DNA of 64,000 nt from Tuctoria greenei (Eukaryota > Streptophyta > Magnoliopsida > Poales > Poaceae), in contig JAYESD010000002.1 in assembly GCA_036927565.1 (NCBI GenBank), positions 143,289,167 through 143,353,166 on the forward strand, given 5' to 3'. The position numbers and the translations under genes were made by a program. Below are positions 23,630-34,725 of the stretch, piece by piece. Position 1 is the stretch's first letter. Every line of letters begins with the position of its first letter. The notes below the pieces were generated by a model that had not been told where the DNA came from, made no database searches, and worked only from the letters and a program-made list of their open reading frames with translations.

Positions 23630-24260
23630 TGACATCGACAGCGGGCCCCTGGGAGATGTCGAAGCTTGATAGGTCCGACGGTGCCCACTATCAACTCATA
23701 AGACGTCGACGGCGGGCCCCCTGGGAGGTGTCGAAGTTTGGTAGGTCTGACAGCACCCACTATCAACGCATAAGACATCGACGGCGGGTCCCCTGGGGTT
23801 GTCAGAGCTTGGTAGGCCCGACGACACCCACTGTCAACACATAAAACGTCGACGGCAGGCCCCCTGGGAGGTGTCGGAGCTTTGTAGGTCTGACGACCCC
23901 CACTGTCAACGCGTAAAACATCAACGGCATGCCCCCTGGGGCTGTCGGAGCTTGGTAGGTCCGATAGCACCCACAGTCAATGCATAAAATGTCGACGGTG
24001 GGCCCCTTGGGGTTGTCGGAGCTTCCTGGCTTCGACGATATCCACCATCAATCGAAGAATACGTCGATGGCGAATCCTCTTGAGTGGTTTCACCATCTTC
24101 ATTTGAATTTCCATTATGCTTCCTGTCGACGATGGGCCCCCATGGGAGTTGTCGGAGCTTGTTAGCTCCGATGGCGCCCACTTTCAACGTCTGAAACATC
24201 GACGGCGGGCCCACTCGGGGGACGTTGGAGCTTAGTAGCTTCGGCATCGTCCACCATCGT
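23630..24260. repeat. Gypsy-B ~72-bp tandem array
   Basis: The landmark 'gcgggccccctggg' recurs near 23643, 23714, 23787, 23859, 23930, 24000, 24134 and 24206, each time with 'gtcggagcttggtaggtccgac' and 'cacccactgtcaac' variants. One unit near 24060 is irregular. It lies between the 3' ends of the convergent antisense gene and pol. A matching array lies at 58650-59012 in Gypsy-F. Confidence 0.88.
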
Positions 24261-24984
24261 CATGAGTTTTCATTTTTCCTGTGCATCAAAGACAAGAAAA
24301 ACCGTAAAATTCATCCTCTCGTCTATAACTCTTTTGTGACTTATTATTCTTATTTGAATTTTAGATCCGAAGAAACTCGATATGATAACAAGTACATTGA
24401 TGTAATCTTTCCAGACCTGAATGCCTTTAGGACTCACCCTACTGAGGCCTGCCAGGATGTAGGTAGAGTGACGTACTTAGGGTGCTGGACCAGGCTAAGT
24501 CGATAGCACACTCCGGACCTGTGTTGGCTTGGTGTTCAGGCAAGTAGACCGTCTAGCAATGCTAAGATCCAAAAAAAACCACAATGTAACTTGTACAATG
24601 TATGAGTAACTTGGACAAAGGTCAAAAAGAATTGCACAACTTGGTTACAAACCATGAGGAAAAGGATAATGAATGAAATTGATCATGTACAAAATTAATG
24701 CACGTGGAGTCTGCTTCCACACAACAATGTCTTTCATTATAGGTCCGGATTACAGGGGAGACAAGGACACACTTAGGGTACAAAACCAAGCTAAGTGTGC
24801 TATACATCTTGTACTAACCCAGGGCAGGTAGCTACACTTTTAGTGCTGTGACTATGTAAAGTGTTGCTTGAACTTCTAAGACCCTCCTAGAGGGGTCCGG
24901 ATGTTATCCCAGAGGACCAACCCAACTTTGTGTATAGAATCTATAATTTACATTGCTTGTAATTACAGACTCACCTTCGTGATA
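24261..24984. other. Gypsy-B inter-gene spacer
   Basis: Non-coding as far as I can see, mostly AT-rich, between the tandem array and the pol stop. Gypsy-F lacks it: its array runs directly into pol. Confidence 0.5.
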
Positions 24985-26214
24985 CTAAGCGTAAAACTTA
25001 TAGAGGTGCTAGATGTTCCAAGGATTAGGAAGCGGGATCCTATCCTTAGCTGCCAAGTGAACGCATCCGGGACGGGATACTTTGACCACTCGAAAGGGAC
25101 CTTCCTAGCTGGGGGAAAGTTTGTTCATCCCTTCATGAGTTAGTATTCTCTGCAGCACCAGATCGCCTTCCTCGAGCTGTCGGTTGCACACATGCCTTTG
25201 ATGATAGCACTGGAGCGCCTGGCGATAACGTGCATTCTGAACAGATGCTTGGCACCTTCCCTCGTCGATGAGGTCAAGGTGTTCACACTAGAGCTGGTCC
25301 CGCGCAACTTCGTCAAAGGTCTGGACCTGGAGTGACCCCATGGTGATCTCCGGAGGAAGGACTGCTTCAGCTCGGTACACCACGAAGAATGGTGTCTCTC
25401 CGGTAGACCGGTTTGGTGTTGTCCTGCTTGCCCAAAGTGCAGACAGAAGCTCCTCGATCCAGTTGGCTCCGTGTTTTTTCAGACAGTCATAAGTGCGTGT
25501 CTTGAGTCCTTTTAGTGTTTCTACATTTGCTCTGTCGGCTTGTCCATTACTTGTCGGGTGAGCTACTGATGCGTAGATGACTTGAATGTTGAGGTCTTCG
25601 CAATACTCTTGAAATGTTGTGCGTGTGAATTGGGTTCCGTTGTTAGTGATGACTCTATTTGGTACTCCAAATTTGCGGACTATGGAATTCAAGAACTTGA
25701 TAGCTGATTGCTCATTCATAGTCACAACTGGAGTTGCTTCCGGCCACTTGGTGAACTTGTCGATGGCAACGTACAGGAACCTGTAACCTCTGACAGCTTT
25801 TGGGAAAGGTCCCAAAATGTCCATGCTCCACACAGGGAATGGCCATGTAGGAGGTATCATCTGCAATGACTGAGCTAGAGTGTGAATTTGTTTTGCATGG
25901 AACTAGCACGCTTCACACCTTTTTACCAACTCAACTGTGTCCTGGAGTGTTGTAGGCCATTAAAATCCATGTCGAAAGGATTTACCGACCAGTGTGCGGG
26001 AAGAGGCATGGTTCCCACAATCGCCTCCATGGATCTCTACGAGGAGCTCGTGGCCTTCTTCCCTTGAAATGCATTGCATTAAGACGTCATTGCCACCGCA
26101 CCGGTAGAGATCCCCTTCTACTAGCCTGTATCTTTTAGCCAATCTGACGATCCGGTCAGCAGATACATCGTCTTCAGGAAGGTGGTTGTCTTTCAAGTAG
26201 CTCCGGATCTCCAA
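24985..26214 (-). pseudogene. pol: Gypsy-B integrase
   Basis: The N-terminal zinc-binding region includes EIHGGDCGNHASSRTLVGK and a CQFHAKQIH tract. The core shows WSMDILGPFPKAVRGY with the first Asp. The second catalytic position reads ITNNGTQF, with Asn where Asp is expected (codon at 25642-25644). The usual NGQVERAN reads NGQADRAN, so the Glu is Asp. The C-terminal segment EEGDLVLQRILTHEGMNKL...WEGPFRV leads to a PNPWNI tract near 25010 and a stop at 24985. Stops occur near 25900 and 25005. It would integrate element cDNA. This copy is inactive. Confidence 0.87.
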
Positions 26215-26241
26215 GATCCATGCATCGGAGCTAAATTAAGC

Positions 26242-27579
26242 TTATGAGTCTTGCGTGCTGGGTTGCTCGGAGCTTCCTGCAGCACCTACTACCCTTGGTG
26301 GACGCCGTGGTGACAGGGCCACCGGGACTACCAACTTCGAGGTGCTGGTCTCGCCCCCTTCACTTAGTTCGGTAGGCTGAGTGGTTGGTCTTGACAATCT
26401 CCAGACAAAGACTCTGTCAGGATCCAGAGCTCCGGTTGAAGCTTTCGTCAAGAGTTCGTCAACTTCTGAGTTGTTGAGACCCTGGACATGGCAGAGGTCT
26501 AGGACGTGGAAATCCTTATAGAGCTTCTGGACTTCAAGGAGATAAGCAGCGAGTTGAGGGTTGTTGCAGCTGCATTTGCCTTTGACTTGCTTGATGATGA
26601 GCTGCAAGTCACCCTTTACAAGCATTTGCTTGATGCCATAAGATTGCGCCACATTGAGCCCATAGATGAGAGCTTCATACTCTGCCATGTTATTAATCGC
26701 CTTGAAATCAAGGTGCACCATGTATTTGACCTTCTCCCCAGTCGGAGGGAGGAGAAGTATTCCAGCTCTGGCCCCCTGCTTCTGCATGGAGGCGTCGAAG
26801 TAGAGGGTCCAATGAGGCTCAGTGAAGACCGGGACCTTGAGCTCCGGCTTCTGCTCACTGGGCCCCCCCAGGATTTGATGGAGAAGGCGTCCACTCTGCT
26901 ACAAAATCAGCCAAGGCTTTACTCTTGATAGCTTGTCGGGACAGGAATTTGAGATCGAATTCTGCCATCTTTGCTGCCCACTTGGCGATGTTCCCAGTAG
27001 AATTAGGGTTGTGCAGTATAGCATGCAGTGGATAAGAAGTTACCACTGATATCTTGTGTGGCTTGGAAGTAATGATGAAGCTTCCTCGAGGCAAAAAGAA
27101 CTGCGTAAAGCAGCTTATGCACCTCAATGTATCAAGTCTTGGCGTCGTGGAGCACTTCACTGATGAAGTACACTAGGCGCTGGACAGTCCTGACCCTCTA
27201 GGAGGGGCCTGGAACTTCTTCTCCATCAACCCGGACCTTCCTATAGGGGTCCGGACCTTCCTGTTGATCTTCCCAAACCCTCCCGGAGGGGTCCGGAACT
27301 TCTCTTGATCAATCCAAACCCTCCCGGAGGGGTCCGGATCTTCCTGATCAGCTGTGTGAACTCCCTCAAATGAGAGAGGTTGATCCTCTAGCATTTTGCC
27401 TTGAAGATCTGTGCCTGAGGGCTGGGACCCAGACTCACCTTCATGTAGCTCCGGACCCTCCTGAAGGGGTCTGGGCTCCTGAACTGGAGATGGCTCTGGT
27501 CTTTCCGCAACTAGGATCATGCTAACAACCTCCGTAGTTGCAGAAATGTAAAGCAGTAGAGGCTCACCAGGGTTCGGAG
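26242..27579 (-). pseudogene. pol: Gypsy-B RNase H, linker and archaeal-type RNase H
   Basis: The right part is the conventional RNase H, resuming after the solo LTR with a GEPLLLYISATTEVVSMILVAE-type tract, then a Pro/Glu-rich linker with short 'gaggggtccgga' DNA repeats (27190-27480). The left part, 26242-26787, carries the second RNase H: INNMAEYEALIYGLNVAQSY, LVKGDLQLIIKQVKGK and LDLCHVQGLNNSEVDELL. That module is known as the archaeal-type RNase H of Tat elements. A Pro/Ser-rich tether leads to integrase. Frameshifts near 26850 and 27165 break the frame. Confidence 0.82.
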
Positions 27580-30444
27580 TGTGACACCCAGTTCCGAAAT
27601 TGAACCAAGTGTAGTATATGTGTGCCTAGGATGTTCAACACACATACACAAGTGCATCACAAACGATATACATACAATTAGAACAGCTCAAAATATTAAA
27701 TAAGTACTTTTATTACACAATTAATAATCTCCTCGAATACAAGCTCTAATGATTATCAATGACAAGTTCAACTAATGCAGCGGAAATAAACTAAACTGAG
27801 TAAACTAAGCAGCTAAGCAAATAGGGTATCGCGCAGCTCCAACACTCCACAGGAAAGCTGACGGCAGACACGGCCTAGAACTCCACATTATCATCATTAA
27901 ACTCCCAATCCTGACCTACAACTGCTGGTGGGGGAATTGCAAGGGTGAGTACATGTCGTACTCAGCAAGTGTGGAAAGTATGACATTTAGTTGATTCAAA
28001 TGACGAATATAAAGCTAAGTCCTGAAAAGCACATTAAAACATTTGAAAAGCAATATATATTATGTATGTGAAATAAACCAATTATAAACTATAAGTAATA
28101 TCATAGTACCAATCCATATCTCATTACCATCATCCATATTCCAGATCTCACCATTACCATTAATCATATCCAATACCAGAATTTAATTCATAACCAGCCA
28201 TAACCATATTATTAACCATAACCATTACCAAACCATCCCAACACCAAGTTCCCTCTAATCATGTGAGGGTCCAGGTTGCTCATAACCCGGAGCACGGCTA
28301 TCATGATATTTTTTAATTACTCTGCAGAGTTTGTACCGCTTTACCCACAAGTTTGTGATTTCATTACCTTGCGGTCACTCTAGAATCTCAATTATGCCAT
28401 CTCACACTTCCTTAGGTGTGTGGCCAAAAGATCACAAAATAGCCTTTACAAAGGGATTACTAGCCTATTTATACCCCACTGAGGTTTTACCGGTGGCTAT
28501 GTCTCCTACAGAGCACATCTTCAACCAAGGGCCCCCTCTTGAGCCATTCGGATCCCAGGGTAGTCCCACCAATCATTAACAAACCCAACCCGATTACCCC
28601 TTCCCCGAGCATTCTTAATGGTCCAAATAGAACCGGCAAAGCCCTAATTAATCAGCTATGCCACACCCATACTTGGCCTCGTGGTGGCACTGTAAATCCT
28701 GGATGGTCGCTCCACGAACGGGTCCTTAGATCTAAAGCAAGCAAACCACCATAACATCCAACCCATCCACATACCAGGCTTGCTTAGATCACCCATTACC
28801 ACATCATATTAACCAGTTCATGTTAATCATAATCTCATAATGCATAAGTAAGTTAAGTGGTATAGTTGTCTTCCCATCCCAATTAATTAAGCGTGGCAAA
28901 AAAAAGTAAAAAAGCCCTTCCCGACTCTCTACAATAAATACCAGGTGACAAGGTGGTCAACAAATCTAGTAAACTTCCTATCATAGGATTCCCATCAATT
29001 TGACACAAGCATGCAGTTTTGCAAACAAAACAATTATTTTAGAAACAAGATCAATATGCTTCAAGGACACTTGCCTTGCTATTGGGATTGGTTCGGGGCA
29101 ATGCCATCAAACTCTTGGTGCTGGAGATCCTCCGTGACACTCTCTAGCGCGAATCCGTCAAATCCGCACAACAAACATACAAGACAAGAAGTACAATCAA
29201 AGAGTGCACAATATTACTCAATATGACATGACATGCATGATTAGTGCAAAGAAAAACTAGTTAATTAGTTGTTAATAATGTTCAATAACTAGTTCTAATA
29301 GCTTTTAACAAGTTTATATATGTTTGGATTCGATTCGAGTCAATTTAGAATTAATTCAACAGAAATTAACCAGGAAAATCAGACTAGTCTGCTAGGGACC
29401 GAACAAGTCTGCACTGCGCAAGAACAACAGATTAGGGTTTTCTAGATTGATGTGAATTTGGCGATTTGGGGTTTATTCACGTAATGAAAAGATAATATAA
29501 GGTATACCAGGTGTTTAGGACTCCAGTGAATCAAGGGTATTGGAGGCAACACTTGGACCATGACGATCTTGGGTTGATGAAGAACTTGATGATGAATTGT
29601 TGACGAAGAACGCGAAGTTGATGGAGATCTTGATCCTCTTTCGTTTCCTCCTCTTCTTCTTCTTGCTTTGGACCTCCTTCTCCCTCCTTGCTGGCGGCTA
29701 TCCACGAACTAGGGTTTGGGTGTGATGGGAAAGTGGTAGATAGATGTTAAGTCAAGGGGTGGGGTTGTTTATATAGAGGTGGAGGCTAGGATTAGATGGA
29801 TTTCGAGTTTGAGATGAGTAGGGGTCAGTTTGGAGTCCCACATGGGCTCTAAAAGAGTTAGGCACGGCTTCCCTAGGCCCACTTAACGTAAAACCCAAGA
29901 ACCAATTCGTGAAACAAAAGATCAACTCGGAGTCGCGATTTATTGGACAAGTTCGAAAAGGGTCGGACTAGTCCGAAGTTGGACAGAGAGAAATTGGACA
30001 AGTCTGGACTGGATATCGGACAAGTCCGAACTTATTCAAAGGGGAAAAACAGACAAGTCTGGCCAAAAATCAGACTAGTCTGACTTTAGTCAGAGGGAAA
30101 TACGGACAAGTCCGCTGGAACACCGGACTAGTCCGGACAAGTCTAGAGACTTAGCAAATTTTTCAAGGAATTGGATCACAGGACTAGTCCGCACAGGGCC
30201 GAATAAGTCCAAAATTGTCCAGAGGGAAAAACAGACTAGTCCGCAGCAAAACGGACAAGTCCGTTTGAAGTTAGAGAGAAATCGGACTGGTCTGCACAAA
30301 ATCGGACTAGTCCGCAATTCCCAGAATTACTTGGTGCAGTTTTGCTTTAAATTCATTTTAAACTCATTCCTTTTTATGTTTCTCAATGTTAGACATGTAT
30401 TGGAATGTATGCAATGCATGATGGATGAAAATGAGGGTGTTACG
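27580..30444 (-). repeat. Tekay/Del-like solo LTR (2865 bp) inside Gypsy-B
   Basis: Ends tgtgacaccc and gggtgttacg, flanked by cggag at 27575-27579 and 30445-30449. Removing it restores Gypsy-B colinearly with Gypsy-F near 61400. It is inverted relative to 43927-46575, with the TATA box (CTATATAAAC) read on the minus strand at 29767-29776. The interval 29940-30310 is rich in GGACTAGTCC/GGACAAGTCC palindromes. A small Arg/Ser-rich ORF at 29442-29705 has no recognised domain. No internal element sequence, so it is a solo LTR from LTR-LTR recombination. Confidence 0.87.
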
Positions 30445-30449
30445 CGGAG

Positions 30450-31442
30450 CTACCAAGATTGGTAGTGTGGTGAGGAGCTGCTTGAGCTCTTGGAACGCCT
30501 TTTGTGCTTCTTCGGACCAATGGCAAGGTCCGGTCTTCCTCAATAACTTGAAGAAGGGAAGAACTCGCTCTGCCAATCTTGAGATAAACCGGTTGAGCGC
30601 AGCTAAACATCTAGTTAGCTTCTGGACATCATTGATGCGAGTTGGGGCCGCATGTCTTCTATAGCCTTGATCTTTGCCGAGTTTGCCTCAATTCCTCGGC
30701 GAGTCACTAAGAATCCAACAAGCTTCCCGGAGCTAACCCCGAAGGCACACTTGTCCTGGTTTAGCTTGGTGTGTGTGATGCGCAGCTTGTCGAAGACGGC
30801 TCCCAGGTTGTCAAGGAGTGACTCCTTTCTCTTGACCTTGACGACGATGTCATCGATGTACACTTCCACCATGTCCCTTATGAGCAGTCCAAAGGTTTTG
30901 TGCATAGATCGCACAAAAGTTGAAGCATCGTTCTTGAGACCAAAGGGCATGGCAGTATAACAATACAATCCATTTACTGTTATGAAGACACTATGTTCTT
31001 CATCTTCCCTAGACATTTGGATTTGATGATAACCGGAGTATGAATCTAGGAAACACAATAGCTCACACCCGGAGGTGGACTCCACTATCTGATCTATTCT
31101 AGATAGTGGAAATGGAGCTTTTGGACATGCCTTATTTAAGGTGGTGTAGTCGATACACATACGAAGCTTCCCGCCGGCCTTGGGTACAACGACTAGGTTT
31201 GCCAGCTATCTTGGGTGAGGGACCTCCCGGATGAAACTAGCTTCAAGCAGCTTCTTGCTCTCTTGACGGATTAAGTTTTGCCGCTCGACTGATTGTTCCC
31301 AAGGCTTCTAGTGTACTGGCCGTGCGTCGGGATAAATCTTCAGGTTGTGCTCAATTACCTCCTTAGGGATCCCAGGCATTTGTGACGGTTTCCAGGCAAA
31401 CACATCAAAGTTCGCCCGGAGGAAAGTGATGAGCGTGAGTTT
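30450..31442 (-). pseudogene. pol: Gypsy-B reverse transcriptase and start of RNase H
   Basis: RT motifs in order: LRMCIDYTTLNKACPK, FLDSYSGYHQIQM (first catalytic Asp), MPFGLKNDASTFVR and VYIDDIVVK with the Asp pair intact (30841-30864). The connection and RNase H start follow with CHWSEEAQKAFQELKQLL at ~30510-30450. The solo LTR then interrupts. Upstream, 31160-31442 holds an RT N-terminal tract with stops. It is the best-preserved enzyme of this element. Frame breaks occur near 30615. Confidence 0.88.
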
Positions 31443-32384
31443 CTATGTGTTGTCTAGACCCCCCGATATATAGATGGTCTGGGCAGCATCTGACCCGATT
31501 TCGACAACATTAACAGGAATGTCAGTGTCACCGCTTGGCTGCACACGTGGTGCAGAGGTTGAGCCTCGATGATGTGTGCTCGGAGGTTGAGCAGCTAGCT
31601 CTTTGCCAGAGGTTCCCTCCTGCGCTGTTGCAAGCGCGTGGAGTTCTTCCAGCACGGTGACTTCTGCAGTGCGATCTCCGCAGATCCGGAGAACGCCCGA
31701 AGGTGCTGACATCTTCAACACCAGGTAGCCATAGTGAGTTGCGGCCATCAACCTATACAGAGCAGGCCTGCCTTGGATGGCGTTGAAGGGAAAGCTAATG
31801 TGAGCGACGTCGAAGACCAGCTTCTCAGTCCTGTACTTCTCCCTGGTGCCAAAGGTCACCGGGAGCGTAATAGATCCGAGAGGGCTAATGGCCCCCAGAC
31901 CTACCCCGGAGAATGGATGTGAGGGGCGAAGGTCTGAGAGTTGGAGATGGATCTTCATGAACACTTCAAAGCTCAAGAGGTTGAGCATTGCGCCACCGTC
32001 TATCAAGACATGGAAGAGCTGGACGTTGTTGATGGTTGGAGACACCATCAGTGGCAGTTGGCCATCTCCGACCATGTTCCTGGGGCAGTCTGTTGCATCG
32101 AAAGTGATGGGAGTGTCCATCCACTTCCGATGTGGTTCTGCCTTGATGGTAGGAGCTACATAAGCCATTTCCCGCCGCATAGTCTTGAGGATGCGACGAG
32201 AGGTGATATCCCAAGATCCCCCATATATGGTGTTGAGGGTCTTGCAACAATCGTTGTCAGAGACGTCAGAGTTGTTGTTGACTGTGTTGTAGACTGCCTT
32301 CAAGACCTTCTTGGGGTCCTGAAAGCCTAGCTCCATATCAGCTGGAGCTTCGTCGACCTTTTGTTTTCCTTCCCGTTGGCACAA
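31443..32384 (-). pseudogene. pol: Gypsy-B aspartic protease region
   Basis: A 313-codon open stretch. The protease active site reads VLIDGGAMLNLLSF (~31975-32010), the Tat variant of D-G/S-G. It is preceded by ITFDATDCPRNM and followed by PLGSITLPVTFGTREKYRTEKLVFDVA, the usual barrel strands. The C-terminal part (GTSGKELAAQPPST) is low-complexity. It would cleave Gag-Pol. The active-site Asp is present. Confidence 0.86.
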
Positions 32385-33359
32385 AGGAGATTCTTCTCAG
32401 CGCTTGTTGTAGCACTCGACGAGATTTTGGACCTCCCGGCAGTCTTCTAGGCCGTGTTTGTCTGTTTTGTGGATTGGACACCACACCTTCGGAACACCGC
32501 CGTCTTCTGATGACGGTCGAGTCGATTTTCTGGGCGAGGCCCTCGACCACCCGGAGCTGCAGCTGCTGCAGTAGTAGGCGTGCTAGCCGATGGCCTCTTC
32601 TTGCCGTTGGACTTCTTCATCTTCTTTCCACCATCGGAGGTAGTGGCTTCAGCTTTGGAGGACTTTTTATTAGCCTACAGAGCTGGCTTGGAGTGCATTT
32701 CCCGACCCTCAGCAGCTCGGGCACACTTGTCAGCCAGGCTGAATAGCTCCGTGACGATGGTGACCTCTTTCGTCGCCAGCTTCTCCAACATCTTCTTGTC
32801 TCTGACACCCTGCCTAAATGCCACAATGTTAGAAGCATTGGAGATGGAGGGAATGGTATTGCGTACCTGAGAAAACCGTTGATTGAAGGATCGCAGAGAT
32901 TCTCCCAAGTTTTGCTGTAAAGCAAAAAGGTCCAGTTTAGTGTCGGGTCGGGTATAGGAACTCCCTAAGTTGGCAGTAAACTGTTGGCAAAACTCCACCC
33001 AACTGTTGATGGAGTTAAGTGGTAGACTCATGAACCACGACCTTGCGGTCCCAGTCAGAGCAACTGGGAAATAGTTGGCCATCACAACCTCATTGCCCCC
33101 TGCCGCAAGAATAGCGATGGAGTAGATTTGGAGAAACTCGGTGGGATTGACAGTCCTGTCGAACTTCTCCAGCAAATGAGGCCAGAAGTTCTGCGGCTAG
33201 CGGACCATGCGAAGGTGCATGGCCAGGGCCGAACAGCCCCCCCCCCCCTCCCGAAGGAGGAGGTTTTTCTCGAGCCTTGCGCCTTTCATGAGCACCGCTC
33301 GATGTGGGCACGACCGTCCTGGTGTCCATAACAGCGGTCGAGTTTTGACCAGAGATCAT
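32385..33359 (-). pseudogene. gag: Gypsy-B gag
   Basis: The retrotransposon gag domain (PF03732 type) lies at 33175-32675 with NYFPVALTGTARSWFMSLP, SWVEFCQQFTANLG and FRQGVRDKKMLEKLATK. A basic Lys/Arg tract and a degenerate finger tract (HKTDKHGLEDCREVQNLV, ~32420-32470) follow. The N-terminal portion overlaps a 12-C run at 33237-33248. Stops and frameshifts split it near 32660 and 33180. The start is uncertain because the 5' part is decayed. Confidence 0.82.
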
Positions 33360-33886
33360 GCATCGAGAGTCTCGACGCGGTGTGAGTGTGACGCGCCCAA
33401 AAGGGCAACGACATCACCTGCTATGACACAGCACGCCTCCATTGCTGTGATGCATGAGGACCATGTCTTCCATACAAAGTCCTACGCTAAGAAGGTGCCT
33501 GCCCTGAAGGGGGAGGACCTTGGTTGCTGATGGCATCAGCTGCGGCTGCAACCAGATGCTGCACATTAGCGCGCCACTACTCCATCGCACCCTGAGGTGC
33601 TCTGGGCGCTGCTGGGTGCTCCAGAAGAGTACGCGCAGCGACCAGCGTGTTCTCGGGGTTGTTGTGTGTCAATGCAGTGACCGACACCAGGACCCCATCC
33701 TACTGTCCAGCATTGTTAGCTTGAGCAGGTGGAGGTGGTGCGACGCCTGCCAGGACAACAGCACCTGCTGGCTTTTGCACATTGGAGGGATTCCCCCCAG
33801 CAGGTTGCGTAGCATTCCCGTTGGATGATCCTACGGTGGAATTCACCATCTTAAAATCTCAAAGGCCCCCTACCTAGCGCGCCAAA
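33360..33886 (-). other. Gypsy-B 5' leader and primer-binding region
   Basis: Non-coding leader. Directly inside the LTR the minus strand reads TTTGGCGCGCTAGGTAGGG (33868-33886), the place of the primer site. The tRNA cannot be named with confidence; grass Tat elements with similar sites are often described as Arg-primed. Confidence 0.6.
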
Positions 33887-34725
33887 TGTCGAAGTGTGCG
33901 ATCGACACTTCCCCCATGTACTACTAGATCATAGCCCGCAGAGGTTCTTGATTGGTTGGGGCACGTGTGAGAATACAAACAAGATGATGACACAAGGGAT
34001 TTTACGTGGTTCGAGCCGTCTGAGCGTAAAACCCTACTCCACAGGTTGTGTGTTGTATGAATTTGAGTGGCGCTCGTGAGCATCTGAGCTTGATTGTCCA
34101 TGTCCCGTGCGTTGCAGCCCTTTTATAGTCTAAAGACTGGCCGTTACAACTGTTGTCTGGCCCGACATGTGGCCCTGACGTAGTTAATAGCCTAATACAC
34201 AATCTACGAGTATTAAGTGTGATTAACAGTGTGATAATGCTCCTTAATGATTGTGTTACCCCTATTAATAGCTCACTAATCGTGTATCATTAATATAGCA
34301 TTAATAACACGTAATCAGGTCTTGAAACTGTTGCTTTAACCGTCCCTTGAAAATCCGAGCCGTTGGAGATCTGTCAGTCTTCCGTTGAGGTCCTAGGTCC
34401 GGAAGCTCGACAAGTGGCGGCTCTGGAGCTTCCCATTATGGGGAGGCAGGTCTGGATCCACTATACACATGGCAGTATCGGAGCTTCCCTCTACCGAGGG
34501 TTAGGTCCGGGGTCACTGGACACGTGTGAAAGCCGGAGCTTCCCTATGAAGGAAGTTAGGTTCGGCCTTGTGTTACACATGGCAATGCTGGAGCTACCCA
34601 AATGAGAGAAGCGGGTCCAGTAATGTATAAAACGTGTGTCCTTCGAAGGTCTTCAACTTGGACTGGTGGAACTCATTAGCGTTTCTTGCAATATCATAGG
34701 GTACCCGGTACGCAGGGTACCCACA
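33887..34725 (-). repeat. Gypsy-B 5' LTR (839 bp)
   Basis: Pairs with 10082-10918. TATA box (CTATAAAAG on the minus strand) at 34120-34128. It ends ccaca, followed by TSD gcatc. Confidence 0.93.

Larger units (their letters stand above)
10082..34725 (-). mobile_element. Gypsy-B: Tat-lineage Ty3/gypsy with antisense gene
   Basis: LTRs of 837 and 839 bp (10082-10918, 33887-34725) begin TGTC on the plus strand and end (C)CGACA/CCACA, flanked by gcatc. Minus-strand order is gag, protease, RT, RNase H, a second archaeal-type RNase H, integrase. Integrase after RNase H defines gypsy, and the dual RNase H is known for the Tat lineage. Between pol and the 3' LTR lies a plus-strand antisense gene, also a known Tat feature. 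Without Copia-A and the solo LTR it measures ~13.2 kb. Confidence 0.93.

Noticed and set aside
23539..23970. 143-codon minus-strand frame over the Gypsy-B tandem array
   Set aside because: Arises from the 72-bp repeat, which is a multiple of three; Pro/Arg/Val-rich periodic translation without a domain.
23630..24260. CRISPR-like array
   Set aside because: Units are contiguous and similar along their whole length, with no unique spacers; plant nuclear DNA.
29442..29705. Arg/Ser-rich minus-strand frame in the solo LTR
   Set aside because: Low-complexity, in an LTR, no recognised domain; corresponding region of the other LTR does not keep it.
27580..30444. DNA transposon with terminal inverted repeats
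   Set aside because: TG/CA-type ends, 5-bp TSD, a TATA box and large size without transposase fit a solo LTR better.
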